A stretch of DNA of 64,000 bases, from positions 186,001 through 250,000 of the forward strand of contig NZ_FOYW01000001.1 of NCBI RefSeq assembly GCF_900115285.1, written 5' to 3'. Below are positions 52,140-61,092 of the stretch, one piece after another. Source of the stretch: Marinobacter daqiaonensis. GTDB lineage: Bacteria; Pseudomonadota; Gammaproteobacteria; Pseudomonadales; Oleiphilaceae. Within the stretch, counting starts at the first letter, position 1. Every line of letters starts with the position of its first letter. Made by a program: the position numbers and the translations under genes. The notes under the pieces were generated by a model. It worked only from the letters and a program-made list of their open reading frames with translations. It searched no databases and was not told the origin of the DNA.

Positions 52140-54002
52140 ATGGCATTTAATATCGGACTCAGTGGTCTGCGGGCCTCACAGGTTGATCTGGACGTCACCG
52201 GCAACAACATCGCCAACGCCAGCACCGTGGGCTTCAAGGGCAGCAAGGCCCAGTTCGGCGACCTGTACTCCAGCGGCTTTCTCAGCAGCGGCAATATCAA
52301 TATCGGCGGGGGCGTCAAGGTCCAGGACGTCAAGCAGAGCTTCGGCCAGGGCAATATCAGTGGTACCCAGAACGGCCTGGACATGGCCATTGATGGCGAC
52401 GGCTTCTTTATCCTGAACGACGGTGGCGAGATCCAGTACTCCCGTGCCGGCCAGTTCGGCGTCGACCGTAACGGTTACGTGACCAACAACCAGGGTATGC
52501 GCGTGCAGGGGTTCCAGGCCGATGAAGACGGCAACCTGAGCGGCATCCGTGGTGACCTTCAGATCGACACCGACAACCTGGCCCCGCGACGGACCACCAA
52601 CTTTGTCTCCGAGCTGAACCTGGATTCCCGGGAGCCGGTGCTGGAAGTGTCCGGCACCAGGATCCAGACCACCGGTGGCCCGGTCACCTCGGATCAGAAC
52701 TACACCATCAATTACCCGGACGGAACCACCCGCAACGTCCTGATCGAGTCGGGTTTCTCAGCCCGGGAGACCGCCGAGCGTTTTAACGAACAGCGGGGCG
52801 TCGGCGCCTCCGCGAGAACCACTCTGGATGTGCCCCTGACCGATATCCAGCCGGGCTACTCGGTGAATCTCCAGGGTACGCAGTTCGAAATTCCGGCCTC
52901 TCTGGCGGATGGGGCCGAAGCGGCTGAGTGGCTGCGGGACGCGATCAACGACTCGCCCCTGAATACCATCAATGCCACAGAAAGTGGAGGCAGCCTGCGG
53001 CTGATCGACAGTCGTGGCAACGATGTCACCACGATTGTGGAAGACGGCACCGGCACCGAGCAATTCAACGAGACCAGGGTGGGGGCAGTCTCCATCACCC
53101 TGGAGCGGGATGTCTCCATTTCGCCGGACAACAGCGGCATCCTCGCGGGCAGCACCAGCGAAGCCTTCCGCACGAACACCTTCAATCCCGACGATCAGCG
53201 CACCTACAACCATGCCACTTCGTCCACCATTTACGACAGCCTGGGCAACCCTCACACCATGACCCAGTTCTTCGTCAAGGAGCCGGTTTCCGGTGGGGAC
53301 AGCGTCTGGGCCATGTACGTCCAGATTGATGGCCGCGATGTTGGGGATCCGCCCGACACCAATGGTGAACCCAGCCGGGCCCGCTTCGATATGCAGTTCA
53401 ACCAGGATGGCAGTCTTGCCTCCATTGACGGCAATCCCAGTGGCGAGGTGCTGATTTCCAACTGGACGCCGCTGGATGAAAACGGTCAGCCCAACGGAGC
53501 TGATGGTCCGCGCCTGGTGGCCGAGGGCGCCCAGATTCCCATTGCGGATCCGCCCATTTCGTCGAACTTCGTCATCAACGTGGCGGAAACCACCCAGTAT
53601 GGCGCGGAGTTCGGGGTCAACGACCAGCAGCAGAACGGCTATACCACCGGCCGTCTTTCCGGTCTGGACGTTTCCGGTGAGGGCATTATTTTCGCCCGCT
53701 ACACCAATGGTCAGTCCCAGAGCCTGGGGCAGGTGGCATTGGCCACCTTTGCCAATAATGACGGCCTGACGCCGGTGGGCGATACCAGCTGGGTTGAAAC
53801 CTTTGAATCGGGCCAGCCCATTGTCGGCGCGCCGGATACCGGCACCCTGGGATCGATTACCGCCAGCTCGGTGGAGGAATCCAATGTGGACCTGTCGGCG
53901 GAACTGGTGAACCTGATCATCGCCCAGCGTAATTATCAGGCCAACGCCAAGACCATCGAGACGTCCGATGCGGTGACCCAGACCATTATCAATCTTCGAT
54001 AA
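52140..54002 (+). CDS. flgE: Flagellar hook protein FlgE (long form)
   Basis: A 620-residue hook protein; Salmonella FlgE has about 403. The N-terminal axial block (MAFNIGLSGLRASQVDLDVTGNNIANASTVGFKGSKAQF) and the C-terminal block (EESNVDLSAELVNLIIAQRNYQANAKTIETSDAVTQTIINLR) are intact. The extra length lies in the surface-exposed central domains (about 150-500), as is common in marine gammaproteobacteria. It is the last gene before the 530-base gap with two hairpin elements; a GC-rich GGCGCGG/CCGCGCC hairpin with a T-run in its loop follows at 54018-54046. Confidence 0.95.
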   Translation: MAFNIGLSGLRASQVDLDVTGNNIANASTVGFKGSKAQFGDLYSSGFLSSGNINIGGGVKVQDVKQSFGQGNISGTQNGLDMAIDGDGFFILNDGGEIQYSRAGQFGVDRNGYVTNNQGMRVQGFQADEDGNLSGIRGDLQIDTDNLAPRRTTNFVSELNLDSREPVLEVSGTRIQTTGGPVTSDQNYTINYPDGTTRNVLIESGFSARETAERFNEQRGVGASARTTLDVPLTDIQPGYSVNLQGTQFEIPASLADGAEAAEWLRDAINDSPLNTINATESGGSLRLIDSRGNDVTTIVEDGTGTEQFNETRVGAVSITLERDVSISPDNSGILAGSTSEAFRTNTFNPDDQRTYNHATSSTIYDSLGNPHTMTQFFVKEPVSGGDSVWAMYVQIDGRDVGDPPDTNGEPSRARFDMQFNQDGSLASIDGNPSGEVLISNWTPLDENGQPNGADGPRLVAEGAQIPIADPPISSNFVINVAETTQYGAEFGVNDQQQNGYTTGRLSGLDVSGEGIIFARYTNGQSQSLGQVALATFANNDGLTPVGDTSWVETFESGQPIVGAPDTGTLGSITASSVEESNVDLSAELVNLIIAQRNYQANAKTIETSDAVTQTIINLR

Positions 54003-54017
54003 TGGCTGAAAGCTGAA

Positions 54018-54046
54018 GGCGCGGGTGCTTTTTTGTCGTCCGCGCC
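54018..54046 (+). terminator. GC-rich hairpin after flgE
   Basis: GGCGCGG (54018-54024) and CCGCGCC (54040-54046) pair; the T6 run lies in the loop rather than after the stem, so it is not a classical terminator. Confidence 0.5.
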
Positions 54047-54063
54047 TGAGAATTCGGGTGCAG

Positions 54064-54178
54064 GGCCCCGGGGGTGAGGGGCTCTTTCTTCGCCGCAATT
54101 CACGGCCCGTCCCTGGACCGGCCTTGCTACCGCGCCATCCATGGCGCTGCTACGAAAGAGTCCCTCACCCCCGGGACC
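54064..54178. repeat. Hairpin element A, shared core with distinct arms
   Basis: Arms 54064-54088 and 54154-54178 are 25-base inverted repeats (23 Watson-Crick pairs, one G-T wobble, one mismatch) around a 65-base core (54089-54153). The core is about 89% identical to the reverse complement of the core of element B. The core contains GCGCCAT/ATGGCGC (54132-54138 and 54141-54147). The arm sequence (GGTGAGGGGCTCTTTC side) is unrelated to the arms of element B. Confidence 0.9.
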
Positions 54179-54276
54179 TTACCGGCAATTTTGAGGGCCT
54201 GGTGGTCAACGTAATCTGATTAAAAATTCTTCCTACTGACGTCGTTTAAAAAGTTGAGTTTCCACCGGGGTACGAA

Positions 54277-54392
54277 GAGTCGGAGTGTGGTGGTCCTTTT
54301 TCGCAACAGCGCCATGGATGGCGCGGAGCAAGGCCGGTCCAGGGATGGACCGTGAATTGCGGTGGAGAAAAAGGACCACCACACTCCGACTC
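54277..54392. repeat. Hairpin element B, shared core with distinct arms
   Basis: Arms 54277-54302 and 54367-54392 are perfect 26-base inverted repeats around a 64-base core (54303-54366), inverted relative to element A. The core contains GCGCCAT/ATGGCGC (54309-54315, 54318-54324) and CGGTCCA/TGGACCG (54335-54341, 54346-54352), so the whole can fold as a stem with two inner hairpins. The arms share no sequence with those of element A. Confidence 0.92.
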
Positions 54393-54463
54393 CGGCACCC
54401 AAGCCAGCCCCCAACGCTAACCAAAGTAAGAACCCGCCTCCAACCCAGACCGCAAATACAACC

Positions 54464-54480
54464 CTGGCACGACTCCTGCA
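54464..54480 (+). promoter_or_regulatory. Sigma-54 promoter upstream of flgF
   Basis: CTGGCACG-ACTC-CTGCA matches the YTGGCACG-N4-TTGCW consensus except for one T-to-C change, with correct GG-GC spacing. It lies 51 bases before flgF and just after the hairpin elements, so flgF-flgL can be transcribed independently of flgB-flgE. Confidence 0.88.
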
Positions 54481-54531
54481 AGAACCACCGAAACGACGAA
54501 AAATCGTCAGATTTCCGGCAGGAGTTTTCCC

Positions 54532-55284
54532 ATGGACAAGTCCATCTACATCGGTATGTCCGGTGCCAAGCAGAACATGATGGCACAGCAGGCCCATGCC
54601 AATAACCTGGCCAACGTGAACACCACTGGGTTCAAGAAAGATTTCGCCCAGGCCCGCAGCATGCCTGTATTCGGTGAGCACCATCCTACCCGCGCCTACG
54701 CCATGACCGAACGCCCCGGCACCGACTTCAGCGCCGGCTCGCTGCAGCAGACCGGTCGCGACCTGGATGTGGCGGTGGAAGGCCAGGGCTGGCTCGCCGT
54801 CCAGAACGACCAGGGCGAAGAAGTCTTCACACGCTCCGGCAGCCTCCAGGTGGACGTCAACGGTCTGCTGCGGATGTCCTCCGGAGAGCCGGTACTCGGT
54901 AATGGCGGTCCGGTGGCACTGCCTCCTTTCGAACGTCTGCTGGTGGGCGCGGACGGCACCATTTCGGTCCAGCCCGTGGGTGGTCCCCCGAACCAGCTGG
55001 TGGAGGTGGACCGGCTGAAACTGGTGAACCCGCCCGCCGATGTTCTGGAGAAGGGCCAGGACGGCTTCATCCGCCGCAAGCCCGATGACGCCCTGGCAGG
55101 CCCCGAGCCGGTCGATGCGACCATGCGGGTGGCTTCGGGCTACCTGGAAAGCTCCAACGTCAATGCGGTGGAAGAAATGATCGCCAACCTGCAGCTGTCG
55201 CGGCAGTTCGAAATGCAGGTGAAGGTGATGCAGACCGCCGATGAGAACTCCGAGGTTACGGCACGGCTGTTGCAGAACCTCTGA
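54532..55284 (+). CDS. flgF: Flagellar proximal rod protein FlgF
   Basis: A 250-residue rod protein with the N-terminal axial block MDKSIYIGMSGAKQNMMAQQAHANNLANVNTTGFKKDF and the C-terminal block SSNVNAVEEMIANLQLSRQFEMQVKVMQTAD. It is a component of the proximal rod. GGCAGGAG precedes the ATG, and it begins the second flg transcription unit behind a sigma-54 promoter. Confidence 0.95.
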   Translation: MDKSIYIGMSGAKQNMMAQQAHANNLANVNTTGFKKDFAQARSMPVFGEHHPTRAYAMTERPGTDFSAGSLQQTGRDLDVAVEGQGWLAVQNDQGEEVFTRSGSLQVDVNGLLRMSSGEPVLGNGGPVALPPFERLLVGADGTISVQPVGGPPNQLVEVDRLKLVNPPADVLEKGQDGFIRRKPDDALAGPEPVDATMRVASGYLESSNVNAVEEMIANLQLSRQFEMQVKVMQTADENSEVTARLLQNL

Positions 55285-55365
55285 TAATGACACGAATTTT
55301 CATCTGATCGACCGCAAACGGCAAATATTCGCCGCCGGACGGGCAGCAAGCAAAGGGGATTGATC

Positions 55366-56154
55366 ATGCATCCAGCACTTTGGGTCAGCAAAACCGGGTT
55401 GAGCGCACAGGACACCAACATGTCCACCATCTCCAACAACCTGGCCAACGTGAATACCACGGGCTTCAAGCGGGACCGGGCCGTGTTCCAGGATCTGCTC
55501 TACCAGGTCAACCGTCAGCCGGGTGGTCTCAACACGCAGAATTCGGAACTGCCTTCCGGTCTCCAGCTGGGCACCGGTGTGCGGGTGGTGGGGACGGCCA
55601 AGCAATTCTCCCAGGGGAACCTCCAGGTGACCGAGCAGCCCCTGGACATGGCGGTGAACGGTCGCGGCTTCTTCCAGGTGCAGATGCCGGACGGCAACAT
55701 TGCCTATACGCGTGACGGCCAGTTCCAGCTCAATTCCGACGGCGACATCGTGACCCCGGATGGCTATCTGCTGGAGCCGAATATCACGGTGCCGGAAAAC
55801 GCCACCAGTGTGACCATCGGCAAGGATGGCACTGTCTCCGCGGTGGTCGAGAACCAGGCCAACCCGGTAAACCTGGGCGAGATTCCCCTGGTGGACTTCA
55901 TCAACCCCCAGGGCCTGCAGGCCGTGGGCAACAACCTGTTCCGTGAAACTGCTGCCAGCGGCAATCCCCAGGAAGGAGAGCCCGGTATTGGTGGCCTTGG
56001 CACCATCGAACAGGGCATGACCGAGGCCTCCAACGTGGAGGTGGTGGAGGAACTGGTGAACATGATCACCACCCAGCGGGCCTACGAAATGAACTCCAAG
56101 GTGGTGTCCAGCACCGACCAGATGCTGCAGTTCATCACCAACAACATTGGTTAA
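55366..56154 (+). CDS. flgG: Flagellar distal rod protein FlgG
   Basis: A 262-residue distal rod protein, usual length. MHPALWVSKTGLSAQDTNMSTISNNLANVNTTGFKRDRAVF and NVEVVEELVNMITTQRAYEMNSKVVSSTDQMLQF are the N- and C-terminal axial blocks. The start at 55366 (MHPALW) is the family start; an ATT-type codon upstream in the frame (55360) gives only two extra residues. It follows flgF after 81 bases. Confidence 0.96.
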   Translation: MHPALWVSKTGLSAQDTNMSTISNNLANVNTTGFKRDRAVFQDLLYQVNRQPGGLNTQNSELPSGLQLGTGVRVVGTAKQFSQGNLQVTEQPLDMAVNGRGFFQVQMPDGNIAYTRDGQFQLNSDGDIVTPDGYLLEPNITVPENATSVTIGKDGTVSAVVENQANPVNLGEIPLVDFINPQGLQAVGNNLFRETAASGNPQEGEPGIGGLGTIEQGMTEASNVEVVEELVNMITTQRAYEMNSKVVSSTDQMLQFITNNIG

Positions 56155-56177
56155 TACGGGTAGCAGGTGATTACGCC

Positions 56178-56888
56178 ATGACCATGCCGAGCGCCATCAG
56201 ATCGACACACCACAACCGGACCGTGGGCACCGTTGCCCTGGTTCTGGTGCTGGCGCTGCTTCAGGGTTGCCAGTCCATGAACCGGCCGCGGCCGATGCCC
56301 GACGATCCGGCCTACGCGCCGGTGCGCGCACAGGCCATGGAACAGCGCGGGGTGCATACCGGCTCCATCTACCAGACCTCCCGCAATCACAACTTCTACA
56401 CCGATAACACCGCCCTGAACGTGGGCGATATCCTGACGGTTACCCTGCAGGAGGCCACCAGCGCCAGCAAGAGCGCGGAGAGCAGCATTACCAAGGACAG
56501 TGAGATCAGCATGGGCAGCCCCGGTCTCTTCGGCCGTGTCTATGACCGTCTCGGAGCCTCTGCCAACGCCGAGCGTGATTTCGAGGGCGAAGCGGAAGCG
56601 GATCAGAGCAACAGCCTGGCCGGCAGCATCACCGTGACCGTCACCGACGTGCTGCCGAACGGCGTGCTGCACATCCGCGGCGAGAAGTGGCTGTCGCTGA
56701 CCAATGGGGACGAGTATATCCGCCTCACCGGAATGGTCCGTCCGCAGGACATCACTCCGGACAATACGGTTCCGTCGCAGCGCATCGCCAACGCGCGCAT
56801 TGCCTACGGCGGCACCGGTGATTTTGATCAGGCCAACCAGCCCGGTTGGCTGACCCGATTCTTCAACAGTGAATGGTGGCCGCTGTGA
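56178..56888 (+). CDS. flgH: Flagellar L-ring lipoprotein FlgH
   Basis: A 236-residue outer-membrane lipoprotein that builds the L ring. The signal ends in the lipobox LLQGC (Cys about residue 32). [58 protein letters not shown] and AYGGTGDF are family landmarks. Its stop overlaps the flgI start. Confidence 0.96.
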   Translation: MTMPSAIRSTHHNRTVGTVALVLVLALLQGCQSMNRPRPMPDDPAYAPVRAQAMEQRGVHTGSIYQTSRNHNFYTDNTALNVGDILTVTLQEATSASKSAESSITKDSEISMGSPGLFGRVYDRLGASANAERDFEGEAEADQSNSLAGSITVTVTDVLPNGVLHIRGEKWLSLTNGDEYIRLTGMVRPQDITPDNTVPSQRIANARIAYGGTGDFDQANQPGWLTRFFNSEWWPL

Positions 56889-57982
56889 CTATCAAGAATA
56901 CCCTCGCTCTTGGCCTGGTCCTGCTGATGGCGGCGGGTCCGGTAATGGCGGATCGCCTGAAGGATCTTACCCGTGTTCAGGGCGTACGCAGCAACCAGCT
57001 GGTGGGCTACGGCCTGGTGGTGGGCCTGGACGGCTCCGGGGATTCTGCGGCTTTCACCAACCAGACCTTCCGCAACATGATGAACCGCTTCGGTATCACC
57101 ATCCCGGAGGGCGTCAATCCAAGCATCGATAACGTGGCCGCGGTCAGTGTCCATGCCAGTCTGCCGCCCTTTGCAAAGGCCGGCCAGGAACTGGACATTA
57201 CCGTGTCGTCCATCGGCAACGCAGATAGTCTGCGGGGCGGAACCCTGCTGATGACACCCCTCAAGGGGGCCGACGACCAGGTCTACGCCATGGCCCAGGG
57301 CAGCCTGGTGGTGGGCGGTTTCGGTGCCGAGGGCCAGGACGGTTCGCGGATTACCGTGAACGTCCCCAGCGTGGGACGGATTCCCAACGGCGCCACCATC
57401 GAGCGTGAGGTCACCAGCCCGTTTACCCAGGGCGATACCATTACCTTCAATCTGCTCCGTGCGGACTTCACCACCGCCAAGCGGGTGGTGGAAACCATCA
57501 ATGGTTACCTTGGTGATGGCATGGCGTATGCCCATGACGCCACTTCCATCTCGGTCAAGGCGCCCCGTGATCCGTCCCAGCGGGTCAGCTTCCTCTCCAT
57601 TCTGGAGAACCTGGAGGTGGATCCCGCGGAGGAAGCAGCCAAGGTGGTGATCAACAGCCGCACCGGCACCATCGTGGTGGGAGAGAACGTCCGCGTCAGT
57701 CCGGCCGCCGTGACCCATGGCAACCTGACCGTCACCATCCAGGAAAACCCGGAGGTGGTTCAGCCCAACCCGTTTGCCGCAGGCGAAACGGAAGTGGTGG
57801 CCAACACCCAGATTGCGATTACCGAAGAGCCGGCCCGGATGTTCCAGTTCGGCCCGGCCACCACCCTCAGTGAGATTGTCCAGGCGGTGAACCAGGTGGG
57901 CGCGGCGCCGGGGGATGTGATGGCGGTGCTCGAAGCCCTCAAACAGGCCGGCGCCCTTCGTGCCGAACTGATTGTCATATAG
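56885..57982 (+). CDS. flgI: Flagellar P-ring protein FlgI
   Basis: A 365-residue periplasmic P-ring protein with a signal peptide (about 1-22, ending VMA). [32 protein letters not shown] and [22 protein letters not shown] are diagnostic. The GTG at 56885 overlaps the flgH stop (GTGA) and gives the best signal peptide; an ATG at 56873 in frame adds four residues. Confidence 0.95.
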   Translation: MTIKNTLALGLVLLMAAGPVMADRLKDLTRVQGVRSNQLVGYGLVVGLDGSGDSAAFTNQTFRNMMNRFGITIPEGVNPSIDNVAAVSVHASLPPFAKAGQELDITVSSIGNADSLRGGTLLMTPLKGADDQVYAMAQGSLVVGGFGAEGQDGSRITVNVPSVGRIPNGATIEREVTSPFTQGDTITFNLLRADFTTAKRVVETINGYLGDGMAYAHDATSISVKAPRDPSQRVSFLSILENLEVDPAEEAAKVVINSRTGTIVVGENVRVSPAAVTHGNLTVTIQENPEVVQPNPFAAGETEVVANTQIAITEEPARMFQFGPATTLSEIVQAVNQVGAAPGDVMAVLEALKQAGALRAELIVI

Positions 57983-57990
57983 GTGTGACC

Positions 57991-59025
57991 ATGCAGCAAT
58001 CCGGACTTCCCCAGGCCCAGATCTACACCGAATTCGGCGGTCTGAACGCGCTCAAGGCCCAGGCCAGGACCGACCGCAAGGCCGCTCTGGAAGAGGTGGC
58101 GAAGCAGTTCGAAGGTCTGTTCCTGTCCCAGATGCTCAAAAGCATGCGGGCGGCCAACCAGGTTCTTGCGGAGGGCAATTACCTGAACAGTCAGCAATCC
58201 GAGTTCTACCAGGACATGTTTGACAGCCAGTTGAGCCTGTCCCTGAGCCGGGGCAACGGCTTTGGTCTCAGCGAGGCCCTGGTGCGGCAGATGAGCCGCC
58301 AGATTCCGGGTATGGACAGTGACGGCAATGAATTGCCGGGCGCCCGACGGACCCTCGCGGACTACGACCGCAGCATCGCGCCGCTGTCGCCCCGGTTGCC
58401 GGCCCGTGTGGAGCAGGTGGAGGAACTGGCGGAGACGGTTGAGGCGGCTGAGAAGACTGCGCCTGAGGTTGCCGGGCCTGCCGCAGACAAGGCGATGGAA
58501 ACCGCCATGCCGGAACGTTTCGACAGCCCGGAGCACTTCGTGCGCACCCTGCTGCCCCTGGCCAGAGACATTGCCCGGGAGTCCGGTATCGACCCCCGGC
58601 TGATGGTGGCCCAGGCTGCCCTGGAAACCGGCTGGGGCCGGCATATGATTCGCGGTAACGATGGTGCCCACAGTTACAACCTCTTTGGCATCAAGGCGGA
58701 CAGTCGCTGGCAGGGGGATTCAGTGAACATTGCCACCACGGAATTCCGGGACGGCGTGGCCATGAGTGAGCGGGCCAATTTCCGCCAGTACCCGGATTAC
58801 CGGGAAAGCTTCCGTGACTACGTGGCTTTCCTGCAGGACAACCCGCGCTACCGGGAAGTGCTGGAAGTGGCAGACCAGCCAGAGCTGTTTGCCGAACGGC
58901 TGCAGCAGGCCGGTTATGCCACGGACCCGGCCTACGGCCGCAAGATCCGCAATATCATGGAGGGCGAGCCCTTCGAGGCGGCCCTTGACCGGTTCCACAC
59001 CCTGTCCAGGGTTACTGAGGAGTAA
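57991..59025 (+). CDS. flgJ: Flagellar rod cap and muramidase FlgJ
   Basis: A 344-residue bifunctional protein. The N-terminal rod-binding domain (about 25-110) includes KQFEGLFLSQMLKSMRAANQ; the C-terminal glucosaminidase domain (about 185-335) includes ESGIDPRLMVAQAALETGWGRHM with the catalytic Glu in ALETGWG, and NLFGIKAD. It opens the peptidoglycan for the rod. AGGTG precedes the ATG at 57991; a GTG at 57985 overlaps that site and is less likely. Confidence 0.95.
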   Translation: MQQSGLPQAQIYTEFGGLNALKAQARTDRKAALEEVAKQFEGLFLSQMLKSMRAANQVLAEGNYLNSQQSEFYQDMFDSQLSLSLSRGNGFGLSEALVRQMSRQIPGMDSDGNELPGARRTLADYDRSIAPLSPRLPARVEQVEELAETVEAAEKTAPEVAGPAADKAMETAMPERFDSPEHFVRTLLPLARDIARESGIDPRLMVAQAALETGWGRHMIRGNDGAHSYNLFGIKADSRWQGDSVNIATTEFRDGVAMSERANFRQYPDYRESFRDYVAFLQDNPRYREVLEVADQPELFAERLQQAGYATDPAYGRKIRNIMEGEPFEAALDRFHTLSRVTEE

Positions 59026-59030
59026 CGGCG

Positions 59031-61064
59031 ATGGCTGGTCTGATCGGTATTGGTCTGAGTGGAATCCTTGGACATCAGTCTGCCCTCAACACCACCGGTA
59101 ACAATATTACCAACGCCAACACTCCGGGCTATAGCCGCCAGGAGGTCCAGTTCGACACCCAGGCCGGCCGTAACACCGGCAATGGCCGCATTGGCTCCGG
59201 CGTCAGTGTCGAAAACATCCGGCGCCTCGCGGACCAGTACCTGGTGGACCAGGTGAGGGCGGATTCGTCCCTTTATGAGGAGCAGAAAACCCTCAATACC
59301 GAATTATCCCGGCTCGACGACCTCCTGGGTGGCGAAGATACCGGGCTCTCCAAGTCACTGAACAATTTCTTCGCCAGCCTGCAGAACGCCGCTGAAGACC
59401 CCGCCTCTCTGCCACAGCGACAACTGGTGCTCAGCGAGGCGCAGGGCGTGGTGAACCGCTTCCAGGCAATCCAGCAGGAGCTGATCCAGCAGCGGGAACT
59501 GGTCAAGGCCCAGATGAACGAAGGTGTCGAGGATGCCAATACCCTGATCAAGAGCATCGCGGAACTGAATCTGGCGATCTCGGAATCGCCGGGTCTTGCC
59601 CAGGGCAGACTGCCCAACGACCTTCTGGATAAGCGCGATGAGGCCCTGCGAAAGCTATCCGAGCAGCTCAAGGTCCGTGTTGTACCCACCGACGGCCAGC
59701 AGGTAAACGTTCTGCTTAACAATGGCCAGGCGCTGGTGGTCGGTGCGGAGGCTTCGCAACTGGGGACCCGCCGCAATGCGGACGATCCTTCCGCCCTTGA
59801 GTTCACCCTCAACAACGGTGGCCGGATCACGGTGGTCAACGAGCAGGTGGTGGGCGGTAAACTCGGTGGCCTGCGCCGTTTTGATCAGGAGGCCCTGCGC
59901 CCGGCATTCGATGAGCTTGGTCGCGTCGCCATCGCGTTGTCCGACGCCATGAACCACCAGCACGAGATCGGCATGGACCTGGAGGGCGACCTTGGGGGCC
60001 GCTTTTTCCGGGACATCAACAGCCCGGAGCTGCAGACAGCCCGGGTCATCGCCAGCAGCAATAATCAGCCGCCACAGAATGCCGTCCTCGGGGTCGAGAT
60101 CACCGACAGCTCCCGGCTCGAGGCCGGCGCCTGGACCCTCCAGATGAGTGGTACCGACGGCCGCAACTACGAACTGATCGACCAGCAGAGCGGACGGGTG
60201 GTCAACCAGGGCCAGTTGCCGGCTCAGTTGCCGGCGGAAATCTCCATGCCGGGCTTTAACATTCGCGTGGAATCCGGCGATTTTGCCGAGGGTGACCGTT
60301 TCCAGATCCAGCCGTCCCGTCAGGCCGCGTCCGATATTGTCCTGGAAGTGGAACGGGAGGAAGATCTGGCCTTCGCCAGCCCGATAAGGGCGGTGACCGA
60401 CAACGGTAACAGCGGCGATGCCCGTATCGACCAGGGTCAGATGCTGGCTATCCGCAATCCCCTGACCAATGCGCCGCTGCCGGCATTCAGCCAGCGGGGC
60501 GAGCTGTCTCCACCGTTGATGGTGAGGTTCATTAGTGACAGCCAGTACGAGATCCTGGACGCGACCGATCCGGCGGTCCCCCAGCCCCTGAATCCGCCGG
60601 TGATCGGTGACTACCAGCAGGGCATCACCAACAAGCTGTTCTCGGAGGACCCCTCCGACGACAACTACCGTGGTTTCCAGTTTGCCATCAGTGGCAACCC
60701 CCGGGCTGGTGACAGCTTCATTATCAGTTACAACAGCAATGGTGTGTCTGATAACCGCAACGCCGAGCTGCTGGCGGGCCTGGCCACCCGCAACACCATG
60801 AACGACGGCACCCAGAGTTTTACGGAAGGTTACGCCGGGCTGGTGGAGCGTATTGGTGTGCAGACGCGCCAGGCCCAGCTTGACAGCGATTCCGGGAAGA
60901 CCCTGCTGGAACAGTCCAATAACCAGCGCGAGGCGGTGTCCGGCGTTAACCTGGATGAGGAAGCCGGCCGCCTGATCCAGTACCAGGCGGCGTACAACGC
61001 TTCCGCCCGGGTGATGGGGGTGGCCCAGGATCTGTTCGACACCCTTTTATCCACTTTCCGTTAA
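59031..61064 (+). CDS. flgK: Flagellar hook-filament junction protein FlgK
   Basis: A 677-residue HAP1 protein, longer than enteric FlgK (about 550), with expansion in the central domain. N-terminal axial block: LSGILGHQSALNTTGNNITNANTPGYSRQEVQF; C-terminal block: SGVNLDEEAGRLIQYQAAYNASARVMGVAQDLFDTLLS. It joins hook and filament. It follows flgJ by five bases. Confidence 0.95.
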   Translation: MAGLIGIGLSGILGHQSALNTTGNNITNANTPGYSRQEVQFDTQAGRNTGNGRIGSGVSVENIRRLADQYLVDQVRADSSLYEEQKTLNTELSRLDDLLGGEDTGLSKSLNNFFASLQNAAEDPASLPQRQLVLSEAQGVVNRFQAIQQELIQQRELVKAQMNEGVEDANTLIKSIAELNLAISESPGLAQGRLPNDLLDKRDEALRKLSEQLKVRVVPTDGQQVNVLLNNGQALVVGAEASQLGTRRNADDPSALEFTLNNGGRITVVNEQVVGGKLGGLRRFDQEALRPAFDELGRVAIALSDAMNHQHEIGMDLEGDLGGRFFRDINSPELQTARVIASSNNQPPQNAVLGVEITDSSRLEAGAWTLQMSGTDGRNYELIDQQSGRVVNQGQLPAQLPAEISMPGFNIRVESGDFAEGDRFQIQPSRQAASDIVLEVEREEDLAFASPIRAVTDNGNSGDARIDQGQMLAIRNPLTNAPLPAFSQRGELSPPLMVRFISDSQYEILDATDPAVPQPLNPPVIGDYQQGITNKLFSEDPSDDNYRGFQFAISGNPRAGDSFIISYNSNGVSDNRNAELLAGLATRNTMNDGTQSFTEGYAGLVERIGVQTRQAQLDSDSGKTLLEQSNNQREAVSGVNLDEEAGRLIQYQAAYNASARVMGVAQDLFDTLLSTFR

Positions 61065-61092
61065 AGCCCGGTGGCCGTAGAGGGACACTGAC

